Shown here: piece after piece, positions 43,540 to 51,963 of the stretch
How the letters are laid out: the number at the start of each line of letters is the position of its first letter
How positions within the stretch are numbered: the stretch's first letter is position 1
Origin: Hungatella sp. UBA7603
GTDB taxonomy: Bacteria > Bacillota > Clostridia > Lachnospirales > Lachnospiraceae
Direction of reading: 5' to 3'
Assembly (NCBI GenBank): GCA_002478865.1
Contig: DLJZ01000015.1
Coordinates: forward strand, 1-64,000
Length of the DNA stretch: 64,000 bases
Position numbers and translations under genes: made by a program
The notes under the pieces: model-generated
What the model saw: the letters and a program-made list of their open reading frames with translations, nothing else
The model's database searches: none
What the model was told of the DNA's origin: nothing

Positions 43540-44571
43540 TTATCTCTGAACGCGACCTGATCCGTCTCCGCCTGCAAGAGTCTCAACATCTTCTCTTGTT
43601 ACCAGGTTGAAATCTCCAGGAATTGTATGCTTTAATGCTGAAGCTGCTACTGCATACTCAAGAGCACCCTTAAAGTCTTTTTTGTCAACCATTCCACAGA
43701 TAACACCTGCTGCGAAGGAATCTCCGCCGCCTACACGATCTACGATAGGGGTAACATGATATTTTCTGGAGTGATAGAATTCACGGCTTGCACCATCCAT
43801 GATACATGCAGACCAGCCATTATCAGATGCAGAACGGCTCTCACGTAAGGAGCTTACTACATACTTAAAGCCGAATTTGTCGATCATCTGATTAAAGATA
43901 TCAACATAACCCTGTAATTCAAGTTCTCCGCTTGTTACATCTGTATTGCCTGGCTTGAATCCAAGAACCTTTTCTGCGTCCTCTTCATTACCAATACAAA
44001 CATCAACATACTGCATTAAGTTTGTCATAACCTTCTGAGCTTTTTCAGAAGACCATAATTTCTTACGGAAGTTTAAATCTACAGAAACAGTTACGCCGTG
44101 AGCCTTAGCTGCCTTTAGGGCTGCTTCAGTCAGTTCTGCAGCGCCATCGCTTACTGCTGGTGTAATTCCAGTAAAGTGGAACCAGTCAGCGCCTTCAAAG
44201 ATCTCATCAAAGTTGAAATCAGAAGCTTGTGCTGTAGAAATAGAAGAATGTGCTCTATCGTAAACTACGGTAGAAGCTCTCATAGCGGAACCTGTCTCTA
44301 AGAAATAGATACCAAGTCTCTCTCCGCCTCTAGCTACATGCTTTGTTCCTACATTATATTTTCTAAGTGCTGCAACTGCACATTCACCAATTGGATTCTT
44401 TGGTACTGCAGATACAAACTCAGCTTCATGTCCATAATTAGCTAAAGAAACAGCTACGTTAGCTTCTCCGCCGCCGTAGTTTACATCAAATTCATCTGCC
44501 TGAATAAATTTCTCGTTGTTCGGGGTAGATAATCTTAACATGATTTCGCCCATGGTTACGATCTTTGCCAT
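43540..44571 (-). CDS. kdgK: 2-Keto-3-deoxygluconate kinase
   Basis: Phosphorylates KDG to KDPG. 343 residues of the ribokinase family: MGEIMLRLSTP near the N-terminus, YGGGEANVAVSLANYG at ~31 and DRVGGGDSFAAGVICG near 285 with the catalytic Asp. It sits directly between eda and the second PfkB gene, in the order iclR-eda-kdgK, which fixes the role. 33 bp downstream of eda, likely co-transcribed. Confidence 0.93.
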   Translation of the reverse strand: MAKIVTMGEIMLRLSTPNNEKFIQADEFDVNYGGGEANVAVSLANYGHEAEFVSAVPKNPIGECAVAALRKYNVGTKHVARGGERLGIYFLETGSAMRASTVVYDRAHSSISTAQASDFNFDEIFEGADWFHFTGITPAVSDGAAELTEAALKAAKAHGVTVSVDLNFRKKLWSSEKAQKVMTNLMQYVDVCIGNEEDAEKVLGFKPGNTDVTSGELELQGYVDIFNQMIDKFGFKYVVSSLRESRSASDNGWSACIMDGASREFYHSRKYHVTPIVDRVGGGDSFAAGVICGMVDKKDFKGALEYAVAASALKHTIPGDFNLVTREDVETLAGGDGSGRVQR

Positions 44572-44604
44572 TGTGTATTCTCCTTAATTTCTGATGTTAG
44601 TTTT

Positions 44605-45255
44605 TTATTTGCGTGCTGCTTCTACTGCTTCAACAAATTCTTTTGCTTTTGCAGTAACTGCTGCGAAATCGCCTGTATTAGCGCCCTTTGTTAAACTGCT
44701 TCCTGTACCAACTGCATATGCGCCAGCTTTGATCCATTTGTCAACGTTATCAACATCAACACCACCTGATGGCATGAAATCACCTTGTGGAAGAGGTCCT
44801 TTAAAGGAGCTAATTGCAGATGGTCCCATGATATTGCCTGGGAAGATCTTAATGATCTCACAACCAGCCTCTAATGCTGTAATCGCTTCGGTTGGAGTCA
44901 TAACGCCTGGAAGCATTGGTACTCTGTAACGGTTGCAAAGTTTGATTGTATCTACGTTTAAGCCAGGGCTTACTACGTAATTTGCACCTGCAAGGATGAC
45001 TGCTCTTGCTGTTTCAGGATCAAGTACAGTACCTGCACCGATAACAACATCCTCATTACTCTTATATTTTTCAGACATTTTTGCGATGAATTCCACTGGG
45101 TTTCCTTCATCCATAGTCATAGTGATTTCAATAAAATTAATACCGCCTGCGATGATAGCGTCAACTAATGTTTCACCCTGCTCTAAGTTCTTTGCACGAA
45201 CAACAGCTACAAGGCAGTCTTTTTTCATCTTAGATAAAACTTGTTCTTTTTTCAT
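44605..45255 (-). CDS. eda: KDPG/KHG aldolase
   Basis: Splits KDPG into pyruvate and glyceraldehyde 3-phosphate. 216 residues of the TIM-barrel family: VAVVRAKNLEQGETLVDA at the start, FIEITMTMDEG near 36, GAGTVLDPETAR near 73, the Schiff-base lysine in GCEIIKIFPGN near 136, and MPSGGVDVDNV near 165. The promoter and an IclR-type palindrome lie upstream. Its product pyruvate could feed the oxidoreductase encoded earlier in the window. Confidence 0.95.
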   Translation of the reverse strand: MKKEQVLSKMKKDCLVAVVRAKNLEQGETLVDAIIAGGINFIEITMTMDEGNPVEFIAKMSEKYKSNEDVVIGAGTVLDPETARAVILAGANYVVSPGLNVDTIKLCNRYRVPMLPGVMTPTEAITALEAGCEIIKIFPGNIMGPSAISSFKGPLPQGDFMPSGGVDVDNVDKWIKAGAYAVGTGSSLTKGANTGDFAAVTAKAKEFVEAVEAARK

Positions 45256-45279
45256 GATTCTTGCTCTCTCCTTCTCTTA

Positions 45280-45295
45280 ATTCGTATATACGAAT
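45280..45295. promoter_or_regulatory. Probable IclR/KdgR operator, eda side
   Basis: ATTCGTATATACGAAT is a perfect 16-bp palindrome, ~25-40 bp downstream of the predicted start of the eda transcript (promoter at 45326-45354). A near-copy lies upstream of iclR at 46188. Confidence 0.65.
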
Positions 45296-45325
45296 CAACT
45301 TCATATTTACGATTCTTATACTTGA

Positions 45326-45354
45326 ATATTAATCGTTTCTATTGATTTTGTCAA
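45326..45354 (-). promoter_or_regulatory. Promoter of eda-kdgK
   Basis: On the minus strand TTGACA and TAATAT are 17 nt apart. It lies after the iclR stop codon, so the catabolic genes can be expressed apart from the regulator. Confidence 0.6.
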
Positions 45355-45364
45355 CAGGTATTCC

Positions 45365-46126
45365 TCATATTTTTCCAAGATAACCTAATAACCTGGAAAC
45401 CTCCATTGCCTTTTCCGATATCATGTTTCCAAGGGCAACATAGTCCTCCGCAGGCTTATAAAGAGTAGACATGCTGATGGCTCCTAATACATTGCCATCC
45501 CGGTCAAATATAGGGGCGCCGACACACTGCATATGCTCTTCCATCTCTCTTGCGTCAAAGGCATATCCCCTCTCCTTCACCTCTTCAAGTTCTTGAAGAA
45601 GTTGGTCTCTGTCCTTTATGGTACGCTCGGTAAACGGAGTAAATTTGATACGGCCGATCATCTGCTCCCTCTTTTCTTCCTCGCTGTAAGCTAAAATAAC
45701 TTTTCCAAGGGAGGTGCAGTACATAGGATTTCTCGATCCGACGGTTGCTGTGGTGATAATCGGGTTTTCCGGCTCAAATTTGCATATGTATACCACATGA
45801 TGGTCGGAGGGCACTCCAAAGAAGATTGTCTTCCCTACTTCTTTCGCAAATGCCTTTAATATTGGCTCTATGGTGCCTATGAAATTCAGATTGTTTGTAT
45901 AATTGACTCCTATGCGGTAAGACATTAAGCCTATGGTATAATTTTGCTTCTGCCCTCTCTTAACATTTACCATTCCCATCTCTGCAAGGGTGGTCACGAT
46001 ATCATAGGCACTTGTCTTTGGCAAATCCAGTTTTTCACAGAGATCGTCTAATGTGGCACCTTCCGGTGACCGGGAAATAAGTTTTAATATTTCCACTGTT
46101 CTTTGGGTGGTTCTATTGAGTTTCAT
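45365..46126 (-). CDS. IclR-family regulator (KdgR-like)
   Basis: 253 residues: an N-terminal winged helix (TTQRTVEILKLISRSPEGATL, then LPKTSAYDIVTTL near residue 35) and the C-terminal effector domain (YCTSLGKVILAY, RGYAFDAREMEEHMQCVGAPI). KdgR-type IclR proteins bind KDG; gene order with eda and kdgK supports this. GGAGG is 6 nt before the ATG at 46126; the longer frame runs over the promoter and operators and is unlikely. Confidence 0.9.
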   Translation of the reverse strand: MKLNRTTQRTVEILKLISRSPEGATLDDLCEKLDLPKTSAYDIVTTLAEMGMVNVKRGQKQNYTIGLMSYRIGVNYTNNLNFIGTIEPILKAFAKEVGKTIFFGVPSDHHVVYICKFEPENPIITTATVGSRNPMYCTSLGKVILAYSEEEKREQMIGRIKFTPFTERTIKDRDQLLQELEEVKERGYAFDAREMEEHMQCVGAPIFDRDGNVLGAISMSTLYKPAEDYVALGNMISEKAMEVSRLLGYLGKI

Positions 46127-46187
46127 AGCTTGCCTCCATTTCTCCATCTTAGTATACTCCTTAGAAACAAAATAATGCAAGTCAATT

Positions 46188-46201
46188 TTCGCATATACGA
46201 A
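46188..46201. promoter_or_regulatory. Probable IclR/KdgR operator, iclR side
   Basis: TTCGCATATACGAA differs by one base from the core TTCGTATATACGAA of the eda-side palindrome. It lies downstream of the iclR -10 and would allow autoregulation. Confidence 0.6.
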
Positions 46202-46206
46202 GATTT

Positions 46207-46225
46207 TGAAAGCATTTACATTATA
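46207..46225. promoter_or_regulatory. cre-like site (CcpA) over the iclR promoter
   Basis: TGAAAGCATTTACA (46207-46220) matches the cre consensus TGWAANCGNTNWCA except for one central base. It directly adjoins an extended -10 (TGCTATAAT, minus strand, TATAAT at 46225-46220). Carbon catabolite repression of the hexuronate genes would fit. Confidence 0.5.
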
Positions 46226-46269
46226 GCACTCATTTGCTGACATATTTGTGGAAAAAAATAAATCAGGGA

Positions 46270-46322
46270 TTGTATTATACATCATAATTAGGTATAATAA
46301 GTGAGGTATGTAAATACTTACA
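46270..46322 (+). promoter_or_regulatory. Promoter of lacI-uxaC with candidate operator
   Basis: TTGTAT (46270) and TATAAT (46293) are 17 nt apart. Just past the predicted start, TGTAAATACTTACA (46309-46322) has TGTAA/TTACA arms in LacI-operator style, allowing autoregulation. Confidence 0.55.
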
Positions 46323-46340
46323 ATTACGGAGGTGTTGCTT

Positions 46341-47342
46341 TTGAATATCTATGATGTTTCCAAACATGCCCACGTTTCAATTGCCACCGTTTCACGGGTA
46401 ATCAATGGGAATCCTAATGTCAGCGAAAAGACCAGACAACGGGTTGTTGCTGTCATGGAGGAGCTGGGTTATACCCCTAACGTATTTGCAAGAAGCTTGG
46501 GGCTCAATACGATGAAGACCATAGGTATCATGTGCTCCGACTCCTCAGACCCATGGCTTGCGGAGGCTATTTCCTATCTTGAGAAAGAGCTAAGAAGTAA
46601 TGGATATGATTCCATCCTCTGCTGCAGTGGTTATCTCCCTGAAACAAAGAAGAAATACTTGGAACTCCTTTGTTCTAAGCGGGTGGACGCCATTATTTTA
46701 ACTGGTTCCCATTATATAGAAGCAAAAGCAAAGGACAATGCCTATCTGTTAGAGGCGGCGAAGGACATCCCTATTATGCTGGTCAACGGCCATCTGGATG
46801 GAGAACAGATCTATAGCACAGTCTGCGATGACCAGGCAGCGGTATACGATGCTGTAACAAAACTGATTCATGCAGGACGCAAATCTATACTTTACCTTTA
46901 TTCCGGTAACTCTTATAGTAATTTATTAAAACTTTCCGGGTATCGTAAAGCATTGGAAGATGCTGGTTTACCACTACGTGATGAACTTTTGGTACTTTGT
47001 CCAAAGGATATTGACTCTGCTATGGAGCATCTTAAGCTTCTTTCCTCAAAAGGAATTCATTTTGATGCGGTCTTTGCTGCAGAAGACATTTTGGCTGTCA
47101 GTGCGGTCAAATATGGAGATCAGTCCGGTCTAAAGATTCCAGAGGATATTAATATAATTGGTTATAATAACTCCATTCTGTCAAGATGTACGACTCCTGA
47201 GATCACTTCTGTAGATAATAAAGTGGAAGCCATCTGCACTACTACGATTCATACTTTGATGAAGGTGCTAAACAATGGAAACGTACCGGCAAAAACAACC
47301 ATAACACCGGAGTTAGTCAAACGAGGTACTACTAATTTTTAA
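46341..47342 (+). CDS. LacI-family regulator of hexuronate genes
   Basis: 333 residues: an N-terminal LacI helix-turn-helix (NIYDVSKHAHVSIATVSRVINGN) with hinge (EELGYTPNVFARSL), then a periplasmic-binding-like domain (TIGIMCSDSSDPWLAEAI). Ends TPELVKRGTTNF, the usual LacI tail. The start is a TTG at 46341, 8 nt after GGAGG; the earlier GTG abuts the ribosome site. It is 27 bp before uxaC, the gene it most likely controls. Confidence 0.9.
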   Translation: MNIYDVSKHAHVSIATVSRVINGNPNVSEKTRQRVVAVMEELGYTPNVFARSLGLNTMKTIGIMCSDSSDPWLAEAISYLEKELRSNGYDSILCCSGYLPETKKKYLELLCSKRVDAIILTGSHYIEAKAKDNAYLLEAAKDIPIMLVNGHLDGEQIYSTVCDDQAAVYDAVTKLIHAGRKSILYLYSGNSYSNLLKLSGYRKALEDAGLPLRDELLVLCPKDIDSAMEHLKLLSSKGIHFDAVFAAEDILAVSAVKYGDQSGLKIPEDINIIGYNNSILSRCTTPEITSVDNKVEAICTTTIHTLMKVLNNGNVPAKTTITPELVKRGTTNF

Positions 47343-47369
47343 TCATATATACAAGGAGGACTCACTAAC

Positions 47370-48767
47370 ATGAAACAATTTATGGACCAGGATTTTTTAC
47401 TGTCTAACGATTCTGCAAAATCACTTTTCCACACCTATGCGGAGAAAATGCCCGTTGTGGATTACCATTGCCACATCAATCCTCAGGAAATCTTTGAAGA
47501 CCGCAAGTTCGACACCATTACCCAGGTATGGTTAGGCGGTGACCATTATAAATGGCGCCAGATGCGCTCTAACGGTGTGGACGAAAGATATATCACTGGC
47601 GATGCTACAGATCGTGAAAAATTCCAGAAATGGGCCGAGACTCTTTCAAAGCTCATTGGCAATCCTCTCTATCACTGGAGCCACTTAGAACTTCAGAGAT
47701 ACTTTGGCTATACTGGTTATTTAAACGGCGATACCGCTGAAGAAGTATGGAATTTATGCAATGAAAAACTTCATGATGCTTCTATGAGCGCACGCAATAT
47801 TATCAAACAGTCTAATGTAACTGTAATCTGTACCACAGACGATCCTGCGGATACCTTAGAATGGCATCAGAAGATTGCTGCTGATTCTTCTTTTGACACT
47901 AAGGTTCTTCCAGCTTGGAGACCGGACAAGGCTATGAACGTAGAGAAACCTGATTTTGCCTCCTACATTGCCAAATTGTCAACGGTAAGCGGTATGGAGA
48001 TTAAGGATTTTGCCTCCTTAAAGGCTGCTCTTATTAACCGTATGGAATTCTTTAAGAACCAGGGCTGTTCCGTTTCTGACCACGCACTTGAGTATGTTAT
48101 GTACGTGCCAGCAGACGACGCTGAACTGGAAGCAATCTTTGCAAAAGGTCTTTCTGGAGAGACTATCTCAAAAGATGATGAATTAAAATACAAGACTGCA
48201 TTCATGTTATTTGTTGCTAAAGAATACAATCGCATGGGTTGGGTAATGCAGCTTCATTATGGCTGTAAGCGCGATAACAATGCTATGATGTTTGAAGCAA
48301 TTGGTGCTGATACCGGCTATGACTGTATCAATAACTACGCTCCATCTGCTCAGATGGCAGATTTTTTAAATGATCTAAGTGCTACCAACGAGATCCCTAA
48401 AACCATTATTTATTCCTTAAATCCAAATGACAACGCTTCCATCGGAACTATCCTTGGCTGCTTCCAGAGTGATTATCCAGGAAAGATCCAGCAGGGTTCT
48501 GCATGGTGGTTTAATGATCATAAGACAGGAATGATAGAGCAGATGACTTCTCTTGCAAACCTTGGCTGTCTTGGTAACTTCATTGGAATGCTGACCGATT
48601 CCAGAAGCTTCTTATCTTATACAAGACACGAATATTTCCGCAGAATCCTCTGTGAATTAATCGGTGGCTGGGTAGATAATGGAGAATATCCAAATGATCA
48701 GAAGGCATTAAAAGAAATTATTGAAGGTATTTCCTATAATAACACAATTAAATATTTTAATTTCTAA
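47370..48767 (+). CDS. uxaC: Glucuronate/galacturonate isomerase
   Basis: Converts D-glucuronate to fructuronate and galacturonate to tagaturonate. 465 residues, the family length. Visible marks: MPVVDYHCHINPQEI near residue 28 (metal-binding His pair), GGDHYKWRQMRSNGV near 57, and WVMQLHYGCKRDNNAMM near 292. No oxidoreductase (uxaB/uxuB) or dehydratase (uxuA/uxaA) is in the window, so the middle of the pathway lies elsewhere. AAGGAGG precedes the ATG. Confidence 0.95.
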   Translation: MKQFMDQDFLLSNDSAKSLFHTYAEKMPVVDYHCHINPQEIFEDRKFDTITQVWLGGDHYKWRQMRSNGVDERYITGDATDREKFQKWAETLSKLIGNPLYHWSHLELQRYFGYTGYLNGDTAEEVWNLCNEKLHDASMSARNIIKQSNVTVICTTDDPADTLEWHQKIAADSSFDTKVLPAWRPDKAMNVEKPDFASYIAKLSTVSGMEIKDFASLKAALINRMEFFKNQGCSVSDHALEYVMYVPADDAELEAIFAKGLSGETISKDDELKYKTAFMLFVAKEYNRMGWVMQLHYGCKRDNNAMMFEAIGADTGYDCINNYAPSAQMADFLNDLSATNEIPKTIIYSLNPNDNASIGTILGCFQSDYPGKIQQGSAWWFNDHKTGMIEQMTSLANLGCLGNFIGMLTDSRSFLSYTRHEYFRRILCELIGGWVDNGEYPNDQKALKEIIEGISYNNTIKYFNF

Positions 48768-48773
48768 TATAGA

Positions 48774-48817
48774 AGAAATCCCCTTGAAACGCATAAACGC
48801 TTCAGGGGGATTTCTAA
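48774..48817. terminator. Terminator between uxaC and the rnf operon
   Basis: AGAAATCCCC(C)TTGAA pairs with TTCAGGGGGATTTCT, with a T-run on the plus strand. It lies only 8 bp after the short rnfB and would end both transcripts. Confidence 0.85.
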
Positions 48818-48825
48818 TTTTTTAT

Positions 48826-49107
48826 CTATGGGCCGGTCATTATTTCAAGGATTTTCTCCGCTGTTTTTGCTCTACCTACAGGACAGGCTGTAGTTGGAGC
48901 ACTGCCTTCCGCAATGGCCTTAGCCAGCGCATCACAGCCCGCATAGCCGCATCGGCCGCAGTTAATCCCTGGCAGTGCCTTTCTTACCAAGCCTTCTTTA
49001 TGGTCAGTCTCTACTTTCAATTTCTCGCCGGCTATGCCAAGGAGTAAACCAATGAAGAGACCCGTAATACCTAAAACAGCAGCTGCATAAAGCATACCAG
49101 TTATCAT
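48826..49107 (-). CDS. rnfB: Short RnfB: membrane anchor and one 4Fe-4S domain only
   Basis: Ion-translocating ferredoxin:NAD+ oxidoreductase, subunit B. Only 93 residues: one N-terminal helix (MLYAAAVLGITGLFIGLLLG), then the RnfB 4Fe-4S domain (Cys50, 53, 58, 75: CGRCGYAGC...C). Full-length clostridial RnfB continues with two or more ferredoxin domains; here the frame stops after EIMTGP and the uxaC terminator follows. I see no frameshift remnant of the missing part. Either a natural short form or a truncation fixed at the operon end. If Rnf works, the missing clusters must come from elsewhere. Last gene of the operon. Confidence 0.85.
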   Translation of the reverse strand: MITGMLYAAAVLGITGLFIGLLLGIAGEKLKVETDHKEGLVRKALPGINCGRCGYAGCDALAKAIAEGSAPTTACPVGRAKTAEKILEIMTGP

Positions 49108-49125
49108 GTCAATTGTTCTCCCTCC

Positions 49126-49701
49126 TTATATCAACCCTGCAAACCCAAAAAATGCAATTGCCATAAGTCCTGCTGTTATTAAAATAATAGGAGAACCTTT
49201 AAAGGATTCAGGGATATCGTTATATTTAATTTTCTCCCTGATTCCTGCCAGCATGACGATTGCTATTGTAAAACCAACGGATATACCGATTCCATTTACA
49301 ACGCTTTGTATGATTCCATAGTTTTTTGAAACATTGGTAAGAGCCGCTCCAAGCACTGCACAGTTGGTAGTGATTAGTGGCAGATAGATTCCCATAGTCT
49401 TATGAAGAGGCGGCATATTTTTTTTCATAAACAGCTCAACAAGTTGAACAAGAGCCGCAATCACCAGAATAAATGCCATAGTCTGGAGATATTCCAGATG
49501 AAAATTTACCAAAATTCCATTGTAAATGATACTGGTAACCAGGGAGGAAATAGTGATGACGAAAACCACCGCGGCTCCCATTCCAGATGCAGTTTTTACG
49601 TTTTTTGAGACCCCAAGAAACGGGCATAAACCAAGAAACTGACTGAGTACTACGTTGTTCACCAGAGCAGCGCCCACAGCAATTAACAACAGTTCTTTCA
49701 T
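49126..49701 (-). CDS. rnfA: Rnf electron transport complex, subunit A
   Basis: 191 residues, six membrane helices, almost no soluble part. Family signature VVLSQFLGLCPFLGVSKNVKTASGMG near the start and TTNCAVLGAALTN near 108, carrying the Cys residues thought to hold a membrane Fe-S cluster with RnfE. Lies 12 bp after rnfE. RnfA and RnfE form the ion-conducting core. Confidence 0.95.
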   Translation of the reverse strand: MKELLLIAVGAALVNNVVLSQFLGLCPFLGVSKNVKTASGMGAAVVFVITISSLVTSIIYNGILVNFHLEYLQTMAFILVIAALVQLVELFMKKNMPPLHKTMGIYLPLITTNCAVLGAALTNVSKNYGIIQSVVNGIGISVGFTIAIVMLAGIREKIKYNDIPESFKGSPIILITAGLMAIAFFGFAGLI

Positions 49702-49713
49702 CCTTTTATCCTC

Positions 49714-50412
49714 CTATTCTTTCTTATTCCCATGGTTTCCAGCTACCCGACTCTTCTTCCCAGAAAGTTCCCCACAGGAGCCACAGCCTACACCACAGGA
49801 ACCAGATTCGCCGTTGGTTGCCGATGGAGCCTTGAATTTATTTTGTAACGCGGTGAGTACGGCAAGGGCAAAGAACGCACCTGGTGCCAATACAAAAGCA
49901 GTAATATGGTATCTTTCTGGTATCACCACTGTGCCTAACACGGAACCCGCGCCAAGAATTTCACGAATAAAACCAATTAAGGTCAAAGCAATGGTAAATC
50001 CGATCCCCATGCCCAGTCCGTCAAAAGCTGAGACTATCACGTTATTCTTAGAAGCAAAAGACTCCGCTCTGCCTAAGATGATACAGTTTACCACAATAAG
50101 TGGAATGTATATTCCAAGTGCGGTATAAAGAGACGGGATATATGCCTGCAAAAGCATCTGAACCGTCGTTACCAAAGTGGCAATAATTACAATATACGCT
50201 GGAATCCGAATATTGTCAGAAATAATCTTACGGAGAAGTGAGATTAAGATATTGGAAAATATTAATACCAATGCTGTAGAAATCCCCATGGCAAAGCCGT
50301 TGATCAATGAAGTAGTAACAGCCAGGGTGGGACACATGCCAAGCATCAAGACAAAAGTAGGATTCTCCTTTCCTATGCCGTTTAATAAGCGTTCCATGTT
50401 CTGATTTTTCAT
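49714..50412 (-). CDS. rnfE: Rnf electron transport complex, subunit E
   Basis: 232 residues, six helices, homologous to RnfA: NPTFVLMLGMCPTLAV and VVNCIILGRAESFA carry the two membrane Cys. Unusually, a ~38-residue hydrophilic tail follows the last helix and holds three cysteines (Cys206, 210, 213: SCGVGCGSCGEL). The tail ends in basic GNHGNKKE. The start has GAGGTG. Confidence 0.94.
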   Translation of the reverse strand: MKNQNMERLLNGIGKENPTFVLMLGMCPTLAVTTSLINGFAMGISTALVLIFSNILISLLRKIISDNIRIPAYIVIIATLVTTVQMLLQAYIPSLYTALGIYIPLIVVNCIILGRAESFASKNNVIVSAFDGLGMGIGFTIALTLIGFIREILGAGSVLGTVVIPERYHITAFVLAPGAFFALAVLTALQNKFKAPSATNGESGSCGVGCGSCGELSGKKSRVAGNHGNKKE

Positions 50413-50423
50413 CTCTTCACCTC

Positions 50424-51038
50424 CTATTGGTCCACATTATGAGATACAAGATAAAGGACTGCGTTGACTGCATTTGTTACGGCACGGGAGGTTATGGTGG
50501 CTCCGCTGATGGCATTGATCTCGGTATCGCTTGCATTACCTGATTTGGTAACCGTCAGGCTTTCTCCTGATTTTCCAGCAAATTGTCCCTTAAATTCCGG
50601 CTCTTCTGCCCTCTGACCCAGGCCAGGAGTATCATTAAGTTCTAACATTTCAATTCCTTTTATCGTCTTGTCTTCATTCACTCCAACCAAAATTTTAACC
50701 AAACCATCATAACTGTCATTGGAATGTGACGTAACCAGATAACCCATGGTTGCTCCGCTTTTGTCGATCACTTGCAATGCCTGATCAATCCCCACATTAC
50801 CATAATCTTGTGAAGGAAGCTCTTCATTGGTCTTTTTAAGAGCTTCTGTCAGCTTATCATCTTCTTTAAACTCAGCAGCATCAGGAAATACAGTTTTGTA
50901 GGCTTCCATATATGCGGAATTGGAAGAATTTGCAATAATATCTTTTGTTAGTTCATGAACACCGCCAAGAATTAGTCCAGATATTACAGTTATGGCAAAA
51001 AGTATGAACGCATCTTTTATAATTGTTTTACTTTTCAT
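50424..51038 (-). CDS. rnfG: Rnf electron transport complex, subunit G (FMN-binding)
   Basis: 204 residues. One N-terminal helix, then an extracytoplasmic FMN-binding domain. The motif ISGATITSRAVTNAV near 175 contains the Thr that receives FMN through a phosphoester bond. NDTPGLGQRA is also conserved. AAAGGAG precedes the ATG at 51038, which is 1 bp after the rnfD stop. Confidence 0.93.
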   Translation of the reverse strand: MKSKTIIKDAFILFAITVISGLILGGVHELTKDIIANSSNSAYMEAYKTVFPDAAEFKEDDKLTEALKKTNEELPSQDYGNVGIDQALQVIDKSGATMGYLVTSHSNDSYDGLVKILVGVNEDKTIKGIEMLELNDTPGLGQRAEEPEFKGQFAGKSGESLTVTKSGNASDTEINAISGATITSRAVTNAVNAVLYLVSHNVDQ

Positions 51039-51039
51039 C

Positions 51040-51963
51040 TTATCTTCTCTCCTTTCCAAATGGGATTGGAAAAGATATTTCCTCAATTAACGGTACGAAA
51101 AGGTTGCTTATAATAATGGCATAAGAGACACCTTCCGCAGAACCGCCAAACAAGCGGAACAATCCAGTTAATATACCCAGCAGTATTCCAAAAAGAATTT
51201 GACCTTTGCTTGTAATGGGGCTGGAGGAATAATCCGTTGCCATAAAGAATGCACCAAAGATAACACCGCCCCCACAAAGATGAGCTAGTACGTAACTTAA
51301 GTCCTGTCGTCCAAAAATAAAGACAAACAAAGCAAAGGTAATTAGATAAGCGGCTGGTATTCTTAGAGTAATTACCTTGCGGACCAACATATAAACAGCG
51401 CCAATTAAAAGGGCAATTACAGATACTTCACCCATAGATCCTGGGATCTTTCCAATAAACATGGCGGTTAGATCCACAGACTGTCCTGCCTTTAGTGCAG
51501 CAAGTGGAGTTGGGCTTACAACCGTGTCATGGTATGTAAACGTGGTCATCTCACCTGCAAAAGATATAAGCAGAAAACATCTGGCTGCCAGGGCTGGGTT
51601 CATGAAATTCTGACCTATGCCGCCAAATAACTGTTTTACAACAATAATAGCAAAAATACCGCCTAAAAAGGGAATCCATAGGGATATGGTTGGTGGCATA
51701 TTAAGTCCAAGTATCATGCCGGTAACCAAAGCACTTCCATCACTTACCGTAACCGGTTTGCCCATGAGTGATTGATAAACAAATTCACTGAGTACACAAG
51801 AAATTACAGTGACAAATAAAACTAGGGCCGCTTTAATTCCAAACTGATATACTCCGTATGCAGATGCAGGAATCATGGCAATTGCCACGTCAAACATAAT
51901 GTTCGGGGTTGTTACCTGACTTCTGATATGAGGTGACGCTGAGATGCTTAAAGATTTAGTCAT
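51040..51963 (-). CDS. rnfD: Rnf electron transport complex, subunit D
   Basis: 307 residues, eight or more helices. N-terminus SISASPHIRSQVTTPNIM, typical of RnfD; the second covalent FMN site is expected at the Thr in SPTPLAALKAG near 158. GGIGQNFMNPALAARCFLL is conserved. AGGAGG precedes the ATG at 51963, which overlaps rnfC by 8 bp. Confidence 0.94.
   Translation of the reverse strand: MTKSLSISASPHIRSQVTTPNIMFDVAIAMIPASAYGVYQFGIKAALVLFVTVISCVLSEFVYQSLMGKPVTVSDGSALVTGMILGLNMPPTISLWIPFLGGIFAIIVVKQLFGGIGQNFMNPALAARCFLLISFAGEMTTFTYHDTVVSPTPLAALKAGQSVDLTAMFIGKIPGSMGEVSVIALLIGAVYMLVRKVITLRIPAAYLITFALFVFIFGRQDLSYVLAHLCGGGVIFGAFFMATDYSSSPITSKGQILFGILLGILTGLFRLFGGSAEGVSYAIIISNLFVPLIEEISFPIPFGKERR

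Noticed and set aside
46127-46285. N-terminal extension of the IclR regulator
   Set aside because: It runs through the promoter, a cre-like box and the palindromic operator; GGAGG supports the start at 46126.
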